Assembly: GCA_023145215.1 (NCBI GenBank)
Contig: JAGLED010000013.1
Location: 1-64,000 of the forward strand
Source: Rhodospirillales bacterium
GTDB lineage: Bacteria; Pseudomonadota; Alphaproteobacteria; Rhodospirillales; Casp-alpha2
Reading direction: 5' to 3'
DNA length: 64,000 nucleotides
Numbering within the stretch: position 1 is the stretch's first letter; each line of letters opens with the position of its first letter. The position numbers and the translations under genes are program-made. Of this stretch, positions 57,227 through 64,000 are shown in pieces. The notes under the pieces are model-generated. The model saw only the letters and a list, made by a program, of their open reading frames with translations. It searched no databases and was not told the origin of the DNA.

Positions 57227-58215
57227 CTGCGGGAGTTAAGGGCGCTTTCCAGCCTGTCCCAATCCGCGTCGCGTCCGGGCAATCCGAATCGCAGCCATGT
57301 CGCGTCGTAATCGAACTTCCGCACCATGATTCCGGCCCGGCCCAGCCTCTCGTATATCGAGGGCGCGTTATCGGACCGGAACAGCCGATAGAGGGGCGTT
57401 CCGCCGACAAGCGCCATTCCCGCGCTCGCGAGGATCTTATCCAGCCGGGCGGAGTCGTTGGCCAGCCGGGAACGAGACTGTTCATGCCAAACCCGATCGT
57501 TCAGCGCCTGCGTTCCGACCTGGAGTGCCGGGCCGGCGACGGCCCACGGGCCGAGCGCGCGCTTCAATATCTCAATGTCGAATGCCGATCCGACCGCGAA
57601 CCCCAGCCGCAAGCCCGCCAAACCGAAAAACTTGCCGAAAGAGCGCAGTATGAGAAGTCCCGCCGCCCCCGTCTCGGGCGTGACAGACATATCCGGCGCG
57701 ACATCGCCGAAAGCTTCATCAACGATCAGGATGCCGCGACCGGACAGGCGCCGTGCGGTGCGCAACAGGACGTCGGGTTCGATAACCCGGCCGTCCGGAT
57801 TGTTGGGATTGACCACGATCACCACATCCGCGTCGGCGGTATCGATATCGTCAATGACTTCGACAGAGTGACCACGCGCGCGCCAGCTTGCGGCGTGTTC
57901 TTCGTACGTCGGCCCCATGACCTGAACCCGGCATTGAGTTTGTTGAATGGGAAGCCATTGGATGATCGCCTGCGTGCCCGGCGCCGACAGAATGGCGGCG
58001 TGGTCCGGCACACGATAATAGGCGCGTGCCGCATCGATAAGCGCCGCTTCATCGGATGCGGTCGGCAAACGCTGCCAGGTGTTTATATTGATGTCGCCGA
58101 CAGGGTAGGGAACCGGATTGATCCCGGTCGAGAGATCGAGCCAGCTTTCGGCCGGTCTTCCGAACGTTTCGGTCGCCGCGTCGATGTCGCCGCCATGTTG
58201 CAATTTCTCGGTCAT
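57223..58215 (-). CDS. cobD: L-threonine-O-3-phosphate decarboxylase (cobalamin)
   Basis: A 330-residue fold-type I PLP enzyme that makes 1-amino-2-propanol phosphate for the cobalamin side chain. LQHGGDIDAATETFG and LDLSTGINPVPYP are typical of the family (HGG and N-terminal loop). VVVNPNNPDGRVIEPDVLL follows, and the PLP Lys lies in RSFGKFFGLAGLRLGFA. The start at 58215 (MTEKLQHGG) is chosen because the longer frame crosses the TauE gene. It is close to histidinol-phosphate aminotransferase, but the HGG start favours CobD. No other cob gene lies nearby. Confidence 0.88.
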   Translation of the reverse strand: MTEKLQHGGDIDAATETFGRPAESWLDLSTGINPVPYPVGDININTWQRLPTASDEAALIDAARAYYRVPDHAAILSAPGTQAIIQWLPIQQTQCRVQVMGPTYEEHAASWRARGHSVEVIDDIDTADADVVIVVNPNNPDGRVIEPDVLLRTARRLSGRGILIVDEAFGDVAPDMSVTPETGAAGLLILRSFGKFFGLAGLRLGFAVGSAFDIEILKRALGPWAVAGPALQVGTQALNDRVWHEQSRSRLANDSARLDKILASAGMALVGGTPLYRLFRSDNAPSIYERLGRAGIMVRKFDYDATWLRFGLPGRDADWDRLESALNSRS

Positions 58216-58220
58216 GTCGC

Positions 58221-58952
58221 TCACAGGCTGAAGTAAACCATGGACATGCCAGAGAACAACAGAACGACATAGACGACCCGATCGAAGCCCCGGTCGCCGA
58301 GTCGTTCGTACAATTTTCGTCCAATCCACACACCGATCAGCGTGCCGGGCAACGCCAACAGCGTCATACGCCAGACCTCGCCGGTCACCAATCCGCCGGC
58401 CCATTGGCTGAAAAATGCGATGGTGAGGATCGTCAGGTTGAACGCCTGGAAGATGCTGCGTTTTTCGTCCTTGCCCCAGCCGCGCAGGATCGCCCAGATC
58501 GTGGTCGGCGCGCCCGATAGCCCTGCAATACCGCCAAGGACACCGCCGACAAGTCCGATGACGCTGTCCGCGATGCGTCCCCCGAAGGCGATATTGAATG
58601 TTCGTCCGCTGATCAGCATGAACCCGCAAAAACAGACCAGGAACGTGCCGATGAAAATCTTGAAGACCTGAACCGGTATGATCGGCAGAAGCCAAGTGCC
58701 GACAGGCACTCCGAGCAATCCTCCGACGATGAAGGGGGCGACACGCTTCCAATCGATCGCATGCCATATCTTGGGAAGGGTCTGGACCTGTCCGACGATG
58801 GAACAAATTACGACCATGGGCGATGCGACGACCGGAGGCACGACGTATAGCCAGAATGTGAGCGCCGTCAGCCCCGTGCCGAAACCGGTCAGACCGTTGA
58901 CAAGCCCGCCCGCGAGGCCGCCGGCAAGCACGATGAGTTCATACTGTTCCAC
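58221..58952 (-). CDS. TauE/SafE-family sulfite exporter-like permease
   Basis: A 243-residue membrane protein with about eight TM helices in two repeats: LVNGLTGFGTGLTALTFWLY (the family motif with Gly-Phe-Gly) and LVGGVLGGIAGLSGAPTTIW. ILRGWGKDEKRSIFQAFNLT lies between repeats. Family members move sulfite, sulfonates or other small organic anions. It ends 5 nt before cobD starts, and the two share a strand, but I see no functional link. The substrate is open. Confidence 0.92.
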   Translation of the reverse strand: MEQYELIVLAGGLAGGLVNGLTGFGTGLTALTFWLYVVPPVVASPMVVICSIVGQVQTLPKIWHAIDWKRVAPFIVGGLLGVPVGTWLLPIIPVQVFKIFIGTFLVCFCGFMLISGRTFNIAFGGRIADSVIGLVGGVLGGIAGLSGAPTTIWAILRGWGKDEKRSIFQAFNLTILTIAFFSQWAGGLVTGEVWRMTLLALPGTLIGVWIGRKLYERLGDRGFDRVVYVVLLFSGMSMVYFSL

Positions 58953-58982
58953 GGACGCCGCCCCCCAACGGCATGAAACAGG

Positions 58983-59876
58983 TCATTCCTGCAGTCGTTT
59001 GGCGAGGGCGTCCGCGAAGGCGCTGACGCTGGTTTCCATGGTGCGCGTGGTGTCCATGTTCTGCCGGGTTTCCGCGGCGTAAGGGGTTTCGCTCAGCAAT
59101 TGAAATATCCATGCCGCGCCGTCATGAAACCCACTGGTAACACCGGCTTCGCTGAAGGTTTTTGCGATTTCCTCCATCTCGCCGACCCAACGTTCGCTGT
59201 CGGCGGGCAACGATGAAATCTTACCGCGCATGTTCTTGAGCAACGCCTGCTGTGAATGATCGAATTCGCCCACCAGATCGTCCAGTAACCCATTGCGCGC
59301 TGCGGTCAGCAGGACGGCGGTCCATAACGTCCAACTGCCCTTCGTGGCAGCCGCGTAAACCATTTTCATCGCCGACGCGCGGCCGATTTCGTCGCCCAGC
59401 GACAGTACTTCAAACCCCATGCCGTTAAGTGCCGTCATCGGCCTGACATCCGGGCCGGAGACGTAAAATCGGGTTTCTTTGCTCTTGTTCGGGGCGAGGC
59501 CGATGATCCCGGCGTCGATAAAAGTCGCGCCCGCTTTCGTGATCCGCGCGCCGACGTCAGCTGCGGTTGCGGGCGATATGGCGTTGCAGTCCACATAAAC
59601 CGGCGTCTTGCCTGTGCGAGACATGGCGGCGGCCACATCTTCGGCCAGACTAAGCGCGGCCGCGGGCGGTAGAATGGACAGGATCAGATCCGCTTCCGAA
59701 ATCGTCGTATCCAGATCGCCCGCATCGCGGACGCGGCCGGCTTCGGCAAGCGATCGGGAACGTTCCGACCGGCCTGTGAGCGAGGTGATCGTTTCATACC
59801 CATGCTCACGCAGAACGAGGCCGACACCGTGGCCCATGTCGCCCGGCATCAGTATGGCGATGGTCTGATTGCTCAT
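58983..59876 (-). CDS. NAD(P)-dependent dehydrogenase of the 6-PGDH/3-HIBDH type
   Basis: A 297-residue oxidoreductase. The N-terminal Rossmann motif is IAILMPGDMGHGVGLVLREH (GxMGxG). ADLILSILPPAAALSLAEDV and VYVDCNAISPATAADVGARI follow, the latter matching the substrate region of beta-hydroxyacid dehydrogenases. The C-terminal 110 residues are helical (DUF1932-like), with the catalytic Lys expected in ASAMKMVYAAATKG. The gene sits 30 nt upstream of tauE-cobD and probably heads that unit. The substrate is unknown. Confidence 0.87.
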   Translation of the reverse strand: MSNQTIAILMPGDMGHGVGLVLREHGYETITSLTGRSERSRSLAEAGRVRDAGDLDTTISEADLILSILPPAAALSLAEDVAAAMSRTGKTPVYVDCNAISPATAADVGARITKAGATFIDAGIIGLAPNKSKETRFYVSGPDVRPMTALNGMGFEVLSLGDEIGRASAMKMVYAAATKGSWTLWTAVLLTAARNGLLDDLVGEFDHSQQALLKNMRGKISSLPADSERWVGEMEEIAKTFSEAGVTSGFHDGAAWIFQLLSETPYAAETRQNMDTTRTMETSVSAFADALAKRLQE

Positions 59877-60156
59877 GTTTCAGTTCCCTTTCGTGGTCAG
59901 GCGGCGAGTCGGGTCAGAACTTCTTCAATATTATTAGAACGTTTGCACTGGGTTGGGGCATGCAAGCTTAATGATGGCTCACCTGCGGGTCACGCGCCAT
60001 CGGGCAAGCGTAAGGTCGCGGGGCGTTCTGAGAATGTTGAATACGTGGCGTAAAGCGCCCTTGATCATGTCCGGCAGCATTTCTGATCCTTCCGCGAAAC
60101 TGTGCTTCAGAACCGGTTATGGAAGCATGTAGGAGAAAATATGCGGATGGGCGCGG
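59877..60156. other. Intergenic stretch without recognised features
   Basis: These 280 nt separate the dehydrogenase gene from the cupin stop. I see no gene, tRNA, terminator with a T-run or repeat. A promoter for the dehydrogenase-tauE-cobD unit (minus strand) is expected near 59890-59950 (A/T-rich ttcttcaatattattagaac), but I cannot place it with confidence. Confidence 0.5.
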
Positions 60157-60459
60157 CTACTTGAGGAACTCGATCTCGACGAAGGCGCATTCGAAGTCGT
60201 TGCCGTTGATGACGTCGTGTTCCACGCCCACTTCACGGAAATACGGGACGCCGTTCTTCATGGGGGCGATGACGCGTTCATCGGCACCCGTGTCGATTTC
60301 CAACTGGCCGTCGAAGAGGGGGACGACCACGTAATCGTATTCGTGCCGGTGCCAGCCTGTATTGTCGCCCTTGTTCTTGAAGCGCCATTCGGTCACGCGG
60401 GTGCGGTCGTTCTCAATGAACACGGTGGGGACGGCGTTGCCGGTTTTGCCTGAGCACAT
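60157..60459 (-). CDS. Small cupin-domain protein
   Basis: A 100-residue single cupin. The metal-binding motif 1 is GDNTGWHRHEYDYVVVPLFD, with His-x-His and the following Glu. The second motif is less typical (REVGVEHDVINGNDFECAFV), with one His. It starts with MCSGKTGNA. Such small cupins bind metal or act as sensors or isomerases. It starts 9 nt after the stop of the Rdx-family gene, closing the series plsY-CULT-Rdx-cupin. The reaction is unknown. Confidence 0.85.
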   Translation of the reverse strand: MCSGKTGNAVPTVFIENDRTRVTEWRFKNKGDNTGWHRHEYDYVVVPLFDGQLEIDTGADERVIAPMKNGVPYFREVGVEHDVINGNDFECAFVEIEFLK

Positions 60460-60468
60460 GACTTTATC

Positions 60469-60750
60469 CTAATTCTTGTCCGAATGGCCGAGGTCTTTGC
60501 CCGGCGCGATGACGTCACGGATCAACTGCTTCAATTCCTTGCTTTCAGGGAATCTCCCCTCGGTTTTACGATCGAAGATCACGTTGCCGTCCGGTGTCTG
60601 GATTCGAAATGTGCCGCCCTCGTCCGGAACGAGTGACAGCGCGCCCAGGTCATCTCCGAACGTAAACAACAGCTCCTGCGCCATCCAGGTTGCGCGCAGC
60701 ACGAAGCGACACGTGCGGCAGTAATGAATCTCGATGACGGGCTTGGACAT
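60469..60750 (-). CDS. Rdx/SelT-SelW-SelH family thioredoxin-like protein
   Basis: A 93-residue protein of the Rdx family. The redox motif is EIHYCRTCRFVLRATWMAQE (CxxC, where eukaryotic relatives have CxxU). LSLVPDEGGTFRIQTPDGNV and FDRKTEGRFPESKELKQLIR complete the fold. Here the second site is plain Cys, so no selenocysteine is needed. It lies 30 nt after the CULT gene and 9 nt before the cupin gene. A role in thiol redox is expected from the family but no substrate is known. Confidence 0.9.
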   Translation of the reverse strand: MSKPVIEIHYCRTCRFVLRATWMAQELLFTFGDDLGALSLVPDEGGTFRIQTPDGNVIFDRKTEGRFPESKELKQLIRDVIAPGKDLGHSDKN

Positions 60751-60780
60751 GGCGGGCTCCTTGGACGGGGAATCTGTTGA

Positions 60781-61161
60781 TCAAGCTTCGCCGCCCGGCG
60801 GGCTTTGCGTCAACGCCGTTTTGATCAGTCCGAAGAAAACGGCGGGCATTGCATCGCCGGCGAATCGCCACCCCAGATGTTCGCCGCAGCCGCGGCATAG
60901 GGCGAAATTCCATTCATATCCCGGAAACCATGAGTGCTCGCCGGTCGGCTCGCCGACATCCTCGGCCCCGGGGGCCTCCTTGAAGCACCCCACCCGAAAT
61001 ACCCGTCCCGCCGGATTGATGAAGACGCGCTCATGCCCGCCGATATCGACGGCCCACCGCATACGCGTCAGCAGGTGGCCGCATTTGGCGCAATAGATCG
61101 CGTCGTCCGTACCGGTGTCGGCTTCGGTATTCTTTTCTTCTTTGGGGGACTTCTGGAGCAT
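60781..61161 (-). CDS. CULT-domain protein (bacterial cereblon-like ligand binder)
   Basis: A 126-residue stand-alone CULT domain, the thalidomide-binding fold of cereblon. The zinc ligands are Cys24/Cys27 (YCAKCGHL) and Cys89/Cys92 (LCRGCGEH). The aromatic pocket is formed by Trp78 (HSWFPGY), Trp84 (EWNF) and Trp98 with Phe100 (LGWRF). Asn50 in FINPAGRVFRV corresponds to the Asn that contacts ligand. Length and order match the Magnetospirillum protein MsCI4; Phe100 is like the human pocket (Phe402). It starts 16 nt after plsY. The natural ligand in bacteria is not known. Confidence 0.92.
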   Translation of the reverse strand: MLQKSPKEEKNTEADTGTDDAIYCAKCGHLLTRMRWAVDIGGHERVFINPAGRVFRVGCFKEAPGAEDVGEPTGEHSWFPGYEWNFALCRGCGEHLGWRFAGDAMPAVFFGLIKTALTQSPPGGEA

Positions 61162-61177
61162 GCGCCATTATGGCACA

Positions 61178-61825
61178 TCAGGCAGAGGGAGTGACCTCGT
61201 CCGTGTCTTCCTTTTTCTCCGCCTTCTTCTGGCCGATCTTGCTTTCCTCGCCCTTGATCAGGCGGCGGATGTTGTCTTTGTGGCGGATCACCGACAGTAC
61301 AGCCAACCCCGCGGCGAAGTAGGCGATGTCCTCGTTCGAGGATATTTTCCACGCAATCACGGGGGATGCGATGATCGATGTGATCGAGGCCAATGAGGAA
61401 TATTTGAACGTACTGGCCATCACCAGCCAGACGCAGCAGGTCAGCACGCCGACCGGCCAAGACACCATCAAAAGCGCGCCCAACGTCGTCGCGACGCCCT
61501 TGCCGCCCTTGAACTTGAGCCAGACCGGAAAGTTATGACCTATGACGGCGGCGAACGCGGCGACGATTCCCGCAAGTTCGCTCATCTGCATGAAGATCAG
61601 CGCCGCGACGGCGCCCTTCGATGCATCGAGGATAAGTGTAAGAAACGCCAGGAACTTGTTCCCGGTCCTGAGGACGTTGGTCGCGCCGATGTTCCCCGAC
61701 CCGATCTGGCGGATGTCGCCCATGCCCGCCAGCCGCGTCAGCACCAATCCCCACGGGACCGATCCCAGCAGATAACCGCAAACCGCCGCAATTGCGACGG
61801 TGATATTGGGGTCGAGATTTTCCAT
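61178..61825 (-). CDS. plsY: Acyl-phosphate:glycerol-3-phosphate acyltransferase
   Basis: A 215-residue inner-membrane enzyme that starts phospholipid synthesis from acyl-phosphate. The three family motifs are GYLLGSVPWGLVLTRL, GSGNIGATNVLRTGNKFLA (glycerol-phosphate loop) and GHNFPVWLKFKGGKGVATTL. Five TM helices are expected. The last 40 residues form a Lys/Glu-rich tail. The start at 61825 (MENLDPNITV) lies 4 nt after the pyrC' stop; a longer frame would overlap that gene. Many alphaproteobacteria have dprA next; here a CULT gene follows. Confidence 0.96.
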   Translation of the reverse strand: MENLDPNITVAIAAVCGYLLGSVPWGLVLTRLAGMGDIRQIGSGNIGATNVLRTGNKFLAFLTLILDASKGAVAALIFMQMSELAGIVAAFAAVIGHNFPVWLKFKGGKGVATTLGALLMVSWPVGVLTCCVWLVMASTFKYSSLASITSIIASPVIAWKISSNEDIAYFAAGLAVLSVIRHKDNIRRLIKGEESKIGQKKAEKKEDTDEVTPSA

Positions 61826-61829
61826 GAAC

Positions 61830-63143
61830 TTAGTCGGCCACGAAAACCGTGCGCCCGTCAATGACTGTGCGGGCAACCGCACCCTGCACAAGACGACCGT
61901 CGAAGGGGGTGTTCTTTGACTTCGACAACAGCTTGTCGGCTTCGACTTTCCACCCTTTGTCGGGATCGAACAGCATCAAGTCCGCAGGCCGGCCCTGCGC
62001 CAACTTGCCGGCGCGAAGTTTAAAGAGGTCCGCAGGCGCAGCGGTGATGAAGTTCAGTGCTTCCAGGATCGAAACATGGCCGTTGTGATAAAGCTCCAGC
62101 GTGACGGCAAGCAGTGTTTCCAGGCCGACACCCCCGCTGGCAGCGACGCCGAACGGCAGCCGCTTGGATTCTTCGTCCTGCGGTGTGTGGTCGGACGCGA
62201 TGCAATCGATGGTGCCGTCCTTGATTCCCTCGACAACGGCACGGCGGTCGGCCTCTTCGCGAAGGGGCGGCGAAAGCTTGGCAAAGGTTCGATAATCGCC
62301 GATCGCGACTTCGTTGAGTGCGAAGTAGGGTGGCGAGGTGTCGCATGTCACCGGCAGCCCGCGGGCTTTTGCCTTGCGGACCGCGTCGACGGCTTCGGCT
62401 GTCGAGACATGGGCAATGTGCAGGCGGCCGCCGGTCAGTTCGACAAGGCGGATGTCGCGCTCGATCATAATGATCTCGGCCTGGCGCGGGATGCCAACAA
62501 GACCCAGGCGCGTCGCGGTCTCTCCGGCGTTCATCATGCCACCGGTGGACAGTGAAGGCTCCTCCGGGTGCTGGCAGATCAACAGGTCGAAGGTTCGCGC
62601 ATACATCATGGCGCGCCGCATGACCTGTGCATTCGCAACGGCGTTGAAACCGTCCGTGAAGGCCACGGCGCCGGATTCCGCCAAAAGGCCCAATTCGGCG
62701 ATTTCCTTGCCCTTCAAGCCCTTCGTCACGGCGCCGTAGGGATAGACTTTCGAAAGACCCTGCAGGCGTGCGCGACGGGCGACGAACTCGACCACGGACA
62801 TGTCGTCGATGACGGGATCTGTGTTCGGCAGGCAAATCATCGACGTGATCCCGCCTTTGGTGGCGGCACGGCCGGCGCTGGCCAGCGTCTCTTTGTAATC
62901 CTCACCCGGCTCACCCAGATGCACACGCATGTCGATCAATCCGGGGGCGAGGCACAGGCCCGAGCAATCAATAACCGTGATCCCTTCGAGCGCCATGTCG
63001 GCATTGACCTTGGGGCCGACCTGCTTGATCAGTTCCCCCTCGGTCAGAACGCCGCCGATCTGGTCCATGCCTGTCGCCGGGTCCAGCAGTCTGGCGCCGA
63101 CGTAGGCGACCCGGCCGGGGGTGCGGTCTCCTTTGGTCGCCAT
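61830..63143 (-). CDS. pyrC: Dihydroorotase-like PyrC' (probably inactive) subunit
   Basis: A 437-residue member of the class I dihydroorotase family whose metal sites look broken. The HxH motif plus Arg of active enzymes (DxHxHxR) reads DMRVHLGEPG, so the first His and the substrate-binding Arg are lost. The TPHH stretch is SPPY (CDTSPPYFALNE). Conserved HVSTAEAVDAVRKAKARGLP and the Asp in SDHTPQDEE remain. In Pseudomonas such PyrC' proteins are needed only to hold PyrB together. It overlaps pyrB by 1 nt (TAATG). An active dihydroorotase should be encoded elsewhere. Confidence 0.9.
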   Translation of the reverse strand: MATKGDRTPGRVAYVGARLLDPATGMDQIGGVLTEGELIKQVGPKVNADMALEGITVIDCSGLCLAPGLIDMRVHLGEPGEDYKETLASAGRAATKGGITSMICLPNTDPVIDDMSVVEFVARRARLQGLSKVYPYGAVTKGLKGKEIAELGLLAESGAVAFTDGFNAVANAQVMRRAMMYARTFDLLICQHPEEPSLSTGGMMNAGETATRLGLVGIPRQAEIIMIERDIRLVELTGGRLHIAHVSTAEAVDAVRKAKARGLPVTCDTSPPYFALNEVAIGDYRTFAKLSPPLREEADRRAVVEGIKDGTIDCIASDHTPQDEESKRLPFGVAASGGVGLETLLAVTLELYHNGHVSILEALNFITAAPADLFKLRAGKLAQGRPADLMLFDPDKGWKVEADKLLSKSKNTPFDGRLVQGAVARTVIDGRTVFVAD

Positions 63144-64000
63144 TACAGATTCCTCTGCAACGTGTCTTCGAGGTTTGCCGTCAGGATCTCGAGCGCCGCC
63201 ATGCGGACGGCGACGCCCATCTCTACCTGTTCGTGAATGGCGCTGCGGCCGAAGTCGTCGGCCACTTCGCTGTCGATCTCGACCCCGCGGTTCATCGGTC
63301 CCGGGTGCATGATCAGCGCGTTCGGCTTGGCGCCCTCGAGTTTTTCGTAATCGAGCCCGAAAAAGTGGAAGTACTCCCGGACCGATGGGAGGTAGTTCCC
63401 GTCCATGCGCTCTTTTTGAAGGCGGAGCATCATGACGATGTCGCAGTCCTCAAGGCCCTCGCGCATGTCGTTGAAGACCTCGACGCCCATATGCTCGACC
63501 CCGGTCGGAATCAGGGTGCGCGGCGCGATCAGGCGGACGCGTGCGCCCATTGTCGTCAAAAGATGGATATTCGAGCGCGCGACCCGGGAATGCAGGATAT
63601 CGCCGCAGATCGCGATCCTGAGGCCCTGAATCTTGCCGACCCGGCGGCGGATCGTGAGCGCGTCCAGTAACGCCTGCGTCGGGTGCTCATGCTGGCCGTC
63701 GCCGGCATTGATGACGGCGCAGTTCACTTTCTCGCTCAGCAGCTTGACCGACCCCGAGTCCGGGTGCCGCACGACCAGAACGTCCGGGTGCATGGCGTTC
63801 AGCGTCATTGCCGTGTCGATCAGCGTTTCGCCCTTTTTGACGGAGCTGGTGGCGACCGACATGTTGATGACGTCGCCACCGAGGCGCTTGCCCGCCAATT
63901 CGAACGATGTGCGCGTTCGCGTCGAGTCTTCGAAAAACAGGTTGATGATGGTGCGCCCGCTCAGAACGGCCTTTTTCTTGTCGGCCTGACGGTTCTGCTC
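63143..64000 (-). CDS. pyrB: Aspartate carbamoyltransferase catalytic chain (5' end missing)
   Basis: Joins carbamoyl phosphate and aspartate, the second step of pyrimidine synthesis. The gene runs off the right edge; 285 codons are visible. The carbamoyl-phosphate motif is [20 protein letters not shown], and [20 protein letters not shown] and [20 protein letters not shown] follow. The aspartate-side loop is [15 protein letters not shown]. The stop overlaps the pyrC' start by one base, which favours equal production of the two subunits of the dodecameric holoenzyme. An ATG visible at 63898 is internal. Confidence 0.97.
   Translation of the reverse strand, partial: EQNRQADKKKAVLSGRTIINLFFEDSTRTRTSFELAGKRLGGDVINMSVATSSVKKGETLIDTAMTLNAMHPDVLVVRHPDSGSVKLLSEKVNCAVINAGDGQHEHPTQALLDALTIRRRVGKIQGLRIAICGDILHSRVARSNIHLLTTMGARVRLIAPRTLIPTGVEHMGVEVFNDMREGLEDCDIVMMLRLQKERMDGNYLPSVREYFHFFGLDYEKLEGAKPNALIMHPGPMNRGVEIDSEVADDFGRSAIHEQVEMGVAVRMAALEILTANLEDTLQRNL

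Overview
The window comes from the chromosome of an alphaproteobacterium, most likely a Rhodospirillales-type organism. It is GC-rich and densely coded. The evidence is a DivK orthologue, the NnrU family, an HisZ-dependent histidine pathway, a PyrC' (PyrX-like) subunit fused by overlap to PyrB, PAS_5-family and CULT-domain proteins, and a dprA-topA-rnr-rpmG-divK neighbourhood. I recognise no rRNA, tRNA, IS element, prophage or CRISPR array. Most of the DNA is core genome.

Layout. 1-9.7 kb: 5' part of an Atm1-type ABC exporter, a receiver protein with an HPt-like partner, two small TM2 proteins, dtd-nnrU, guaA, a dCACHE-type histidine kinase, and two odd exported proteins (Ala-rich; Cys-rich). 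9.8-14.1 kb: a two-subunit TPP decarboxylase, thiC with its TPP riboswitch, and a possible small RNA. 14.2-22.4 kb: a CBS-type histidine kinase, a pseudokinase with a membrane partner, a mandelate racemase-like enzyme, and purA-hisZ. 22.5-30.5 kb: a phnDCEE phosphonate-type importer, a HAD-IIA hydrolase, a gamma-glutamyltransferase, a GT2 glycosyltransferase and a Crp/Fnr regulator. 30.6-39.6 kb: divK, rpmG, an S41 lipoprotein protease, rnr, topA and dprA. 39.7-46.6 kb: an EmrAB-like efflux pair, copA-cueR with a typical 19-bp-spacer promoter, a PAS_5 protein and a Nudix protein. 46.7-53.2 kb: a Pit phosphate transporter with a Pho-box-like site, ppx-rlmE, and guaB-rsmB. 53.3-60 kb: an uncharacterised protein divergent from a TerB-like protein, MscS, a YbjQ-like protein, an alpha/beta hydrolase, cobD-tauE and a dehydrogenase. 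60.1-64 kb: pyrB-pyrC'-plsY followed on the same strand by CULT, Rdx and cupin genes.

How the genes work together. Nucleotide synthesis is well represented (guaA, guaB, purA, pyrB, pyrC'). Phosphorus handling (phnCDE, pit, ppx, Pho-box-like site), copper homeostasis (copA-cueR) and phosphorelay signalling (DivK, receiver + HPt, two histidine kinases) form the other themes. The minus-strand series pyrB-pyrC'-plsY and dprA-topA-rnr, which is contiguous in many alphaproteobacteria as far as I recall, is split here by about 21.6 kb of mostly housekeeping genes. This looks like a rearrangement rather than a foreign island.

Best leads for new biology: the CULT (cereblon-type ligand-binding) protein at the end of the pyrB-plsY transcription unit; the pseudokinase/membrane-protein pair at 15.4-17.9 kb; the PyrC' lacking metal ligands; the twin-CX3C and Ala-rich exported proteins; and several regulatory sites (CueR promoter, Pho-box-like site at pit, palindrome at guaB, C-rich sRNA candidate).
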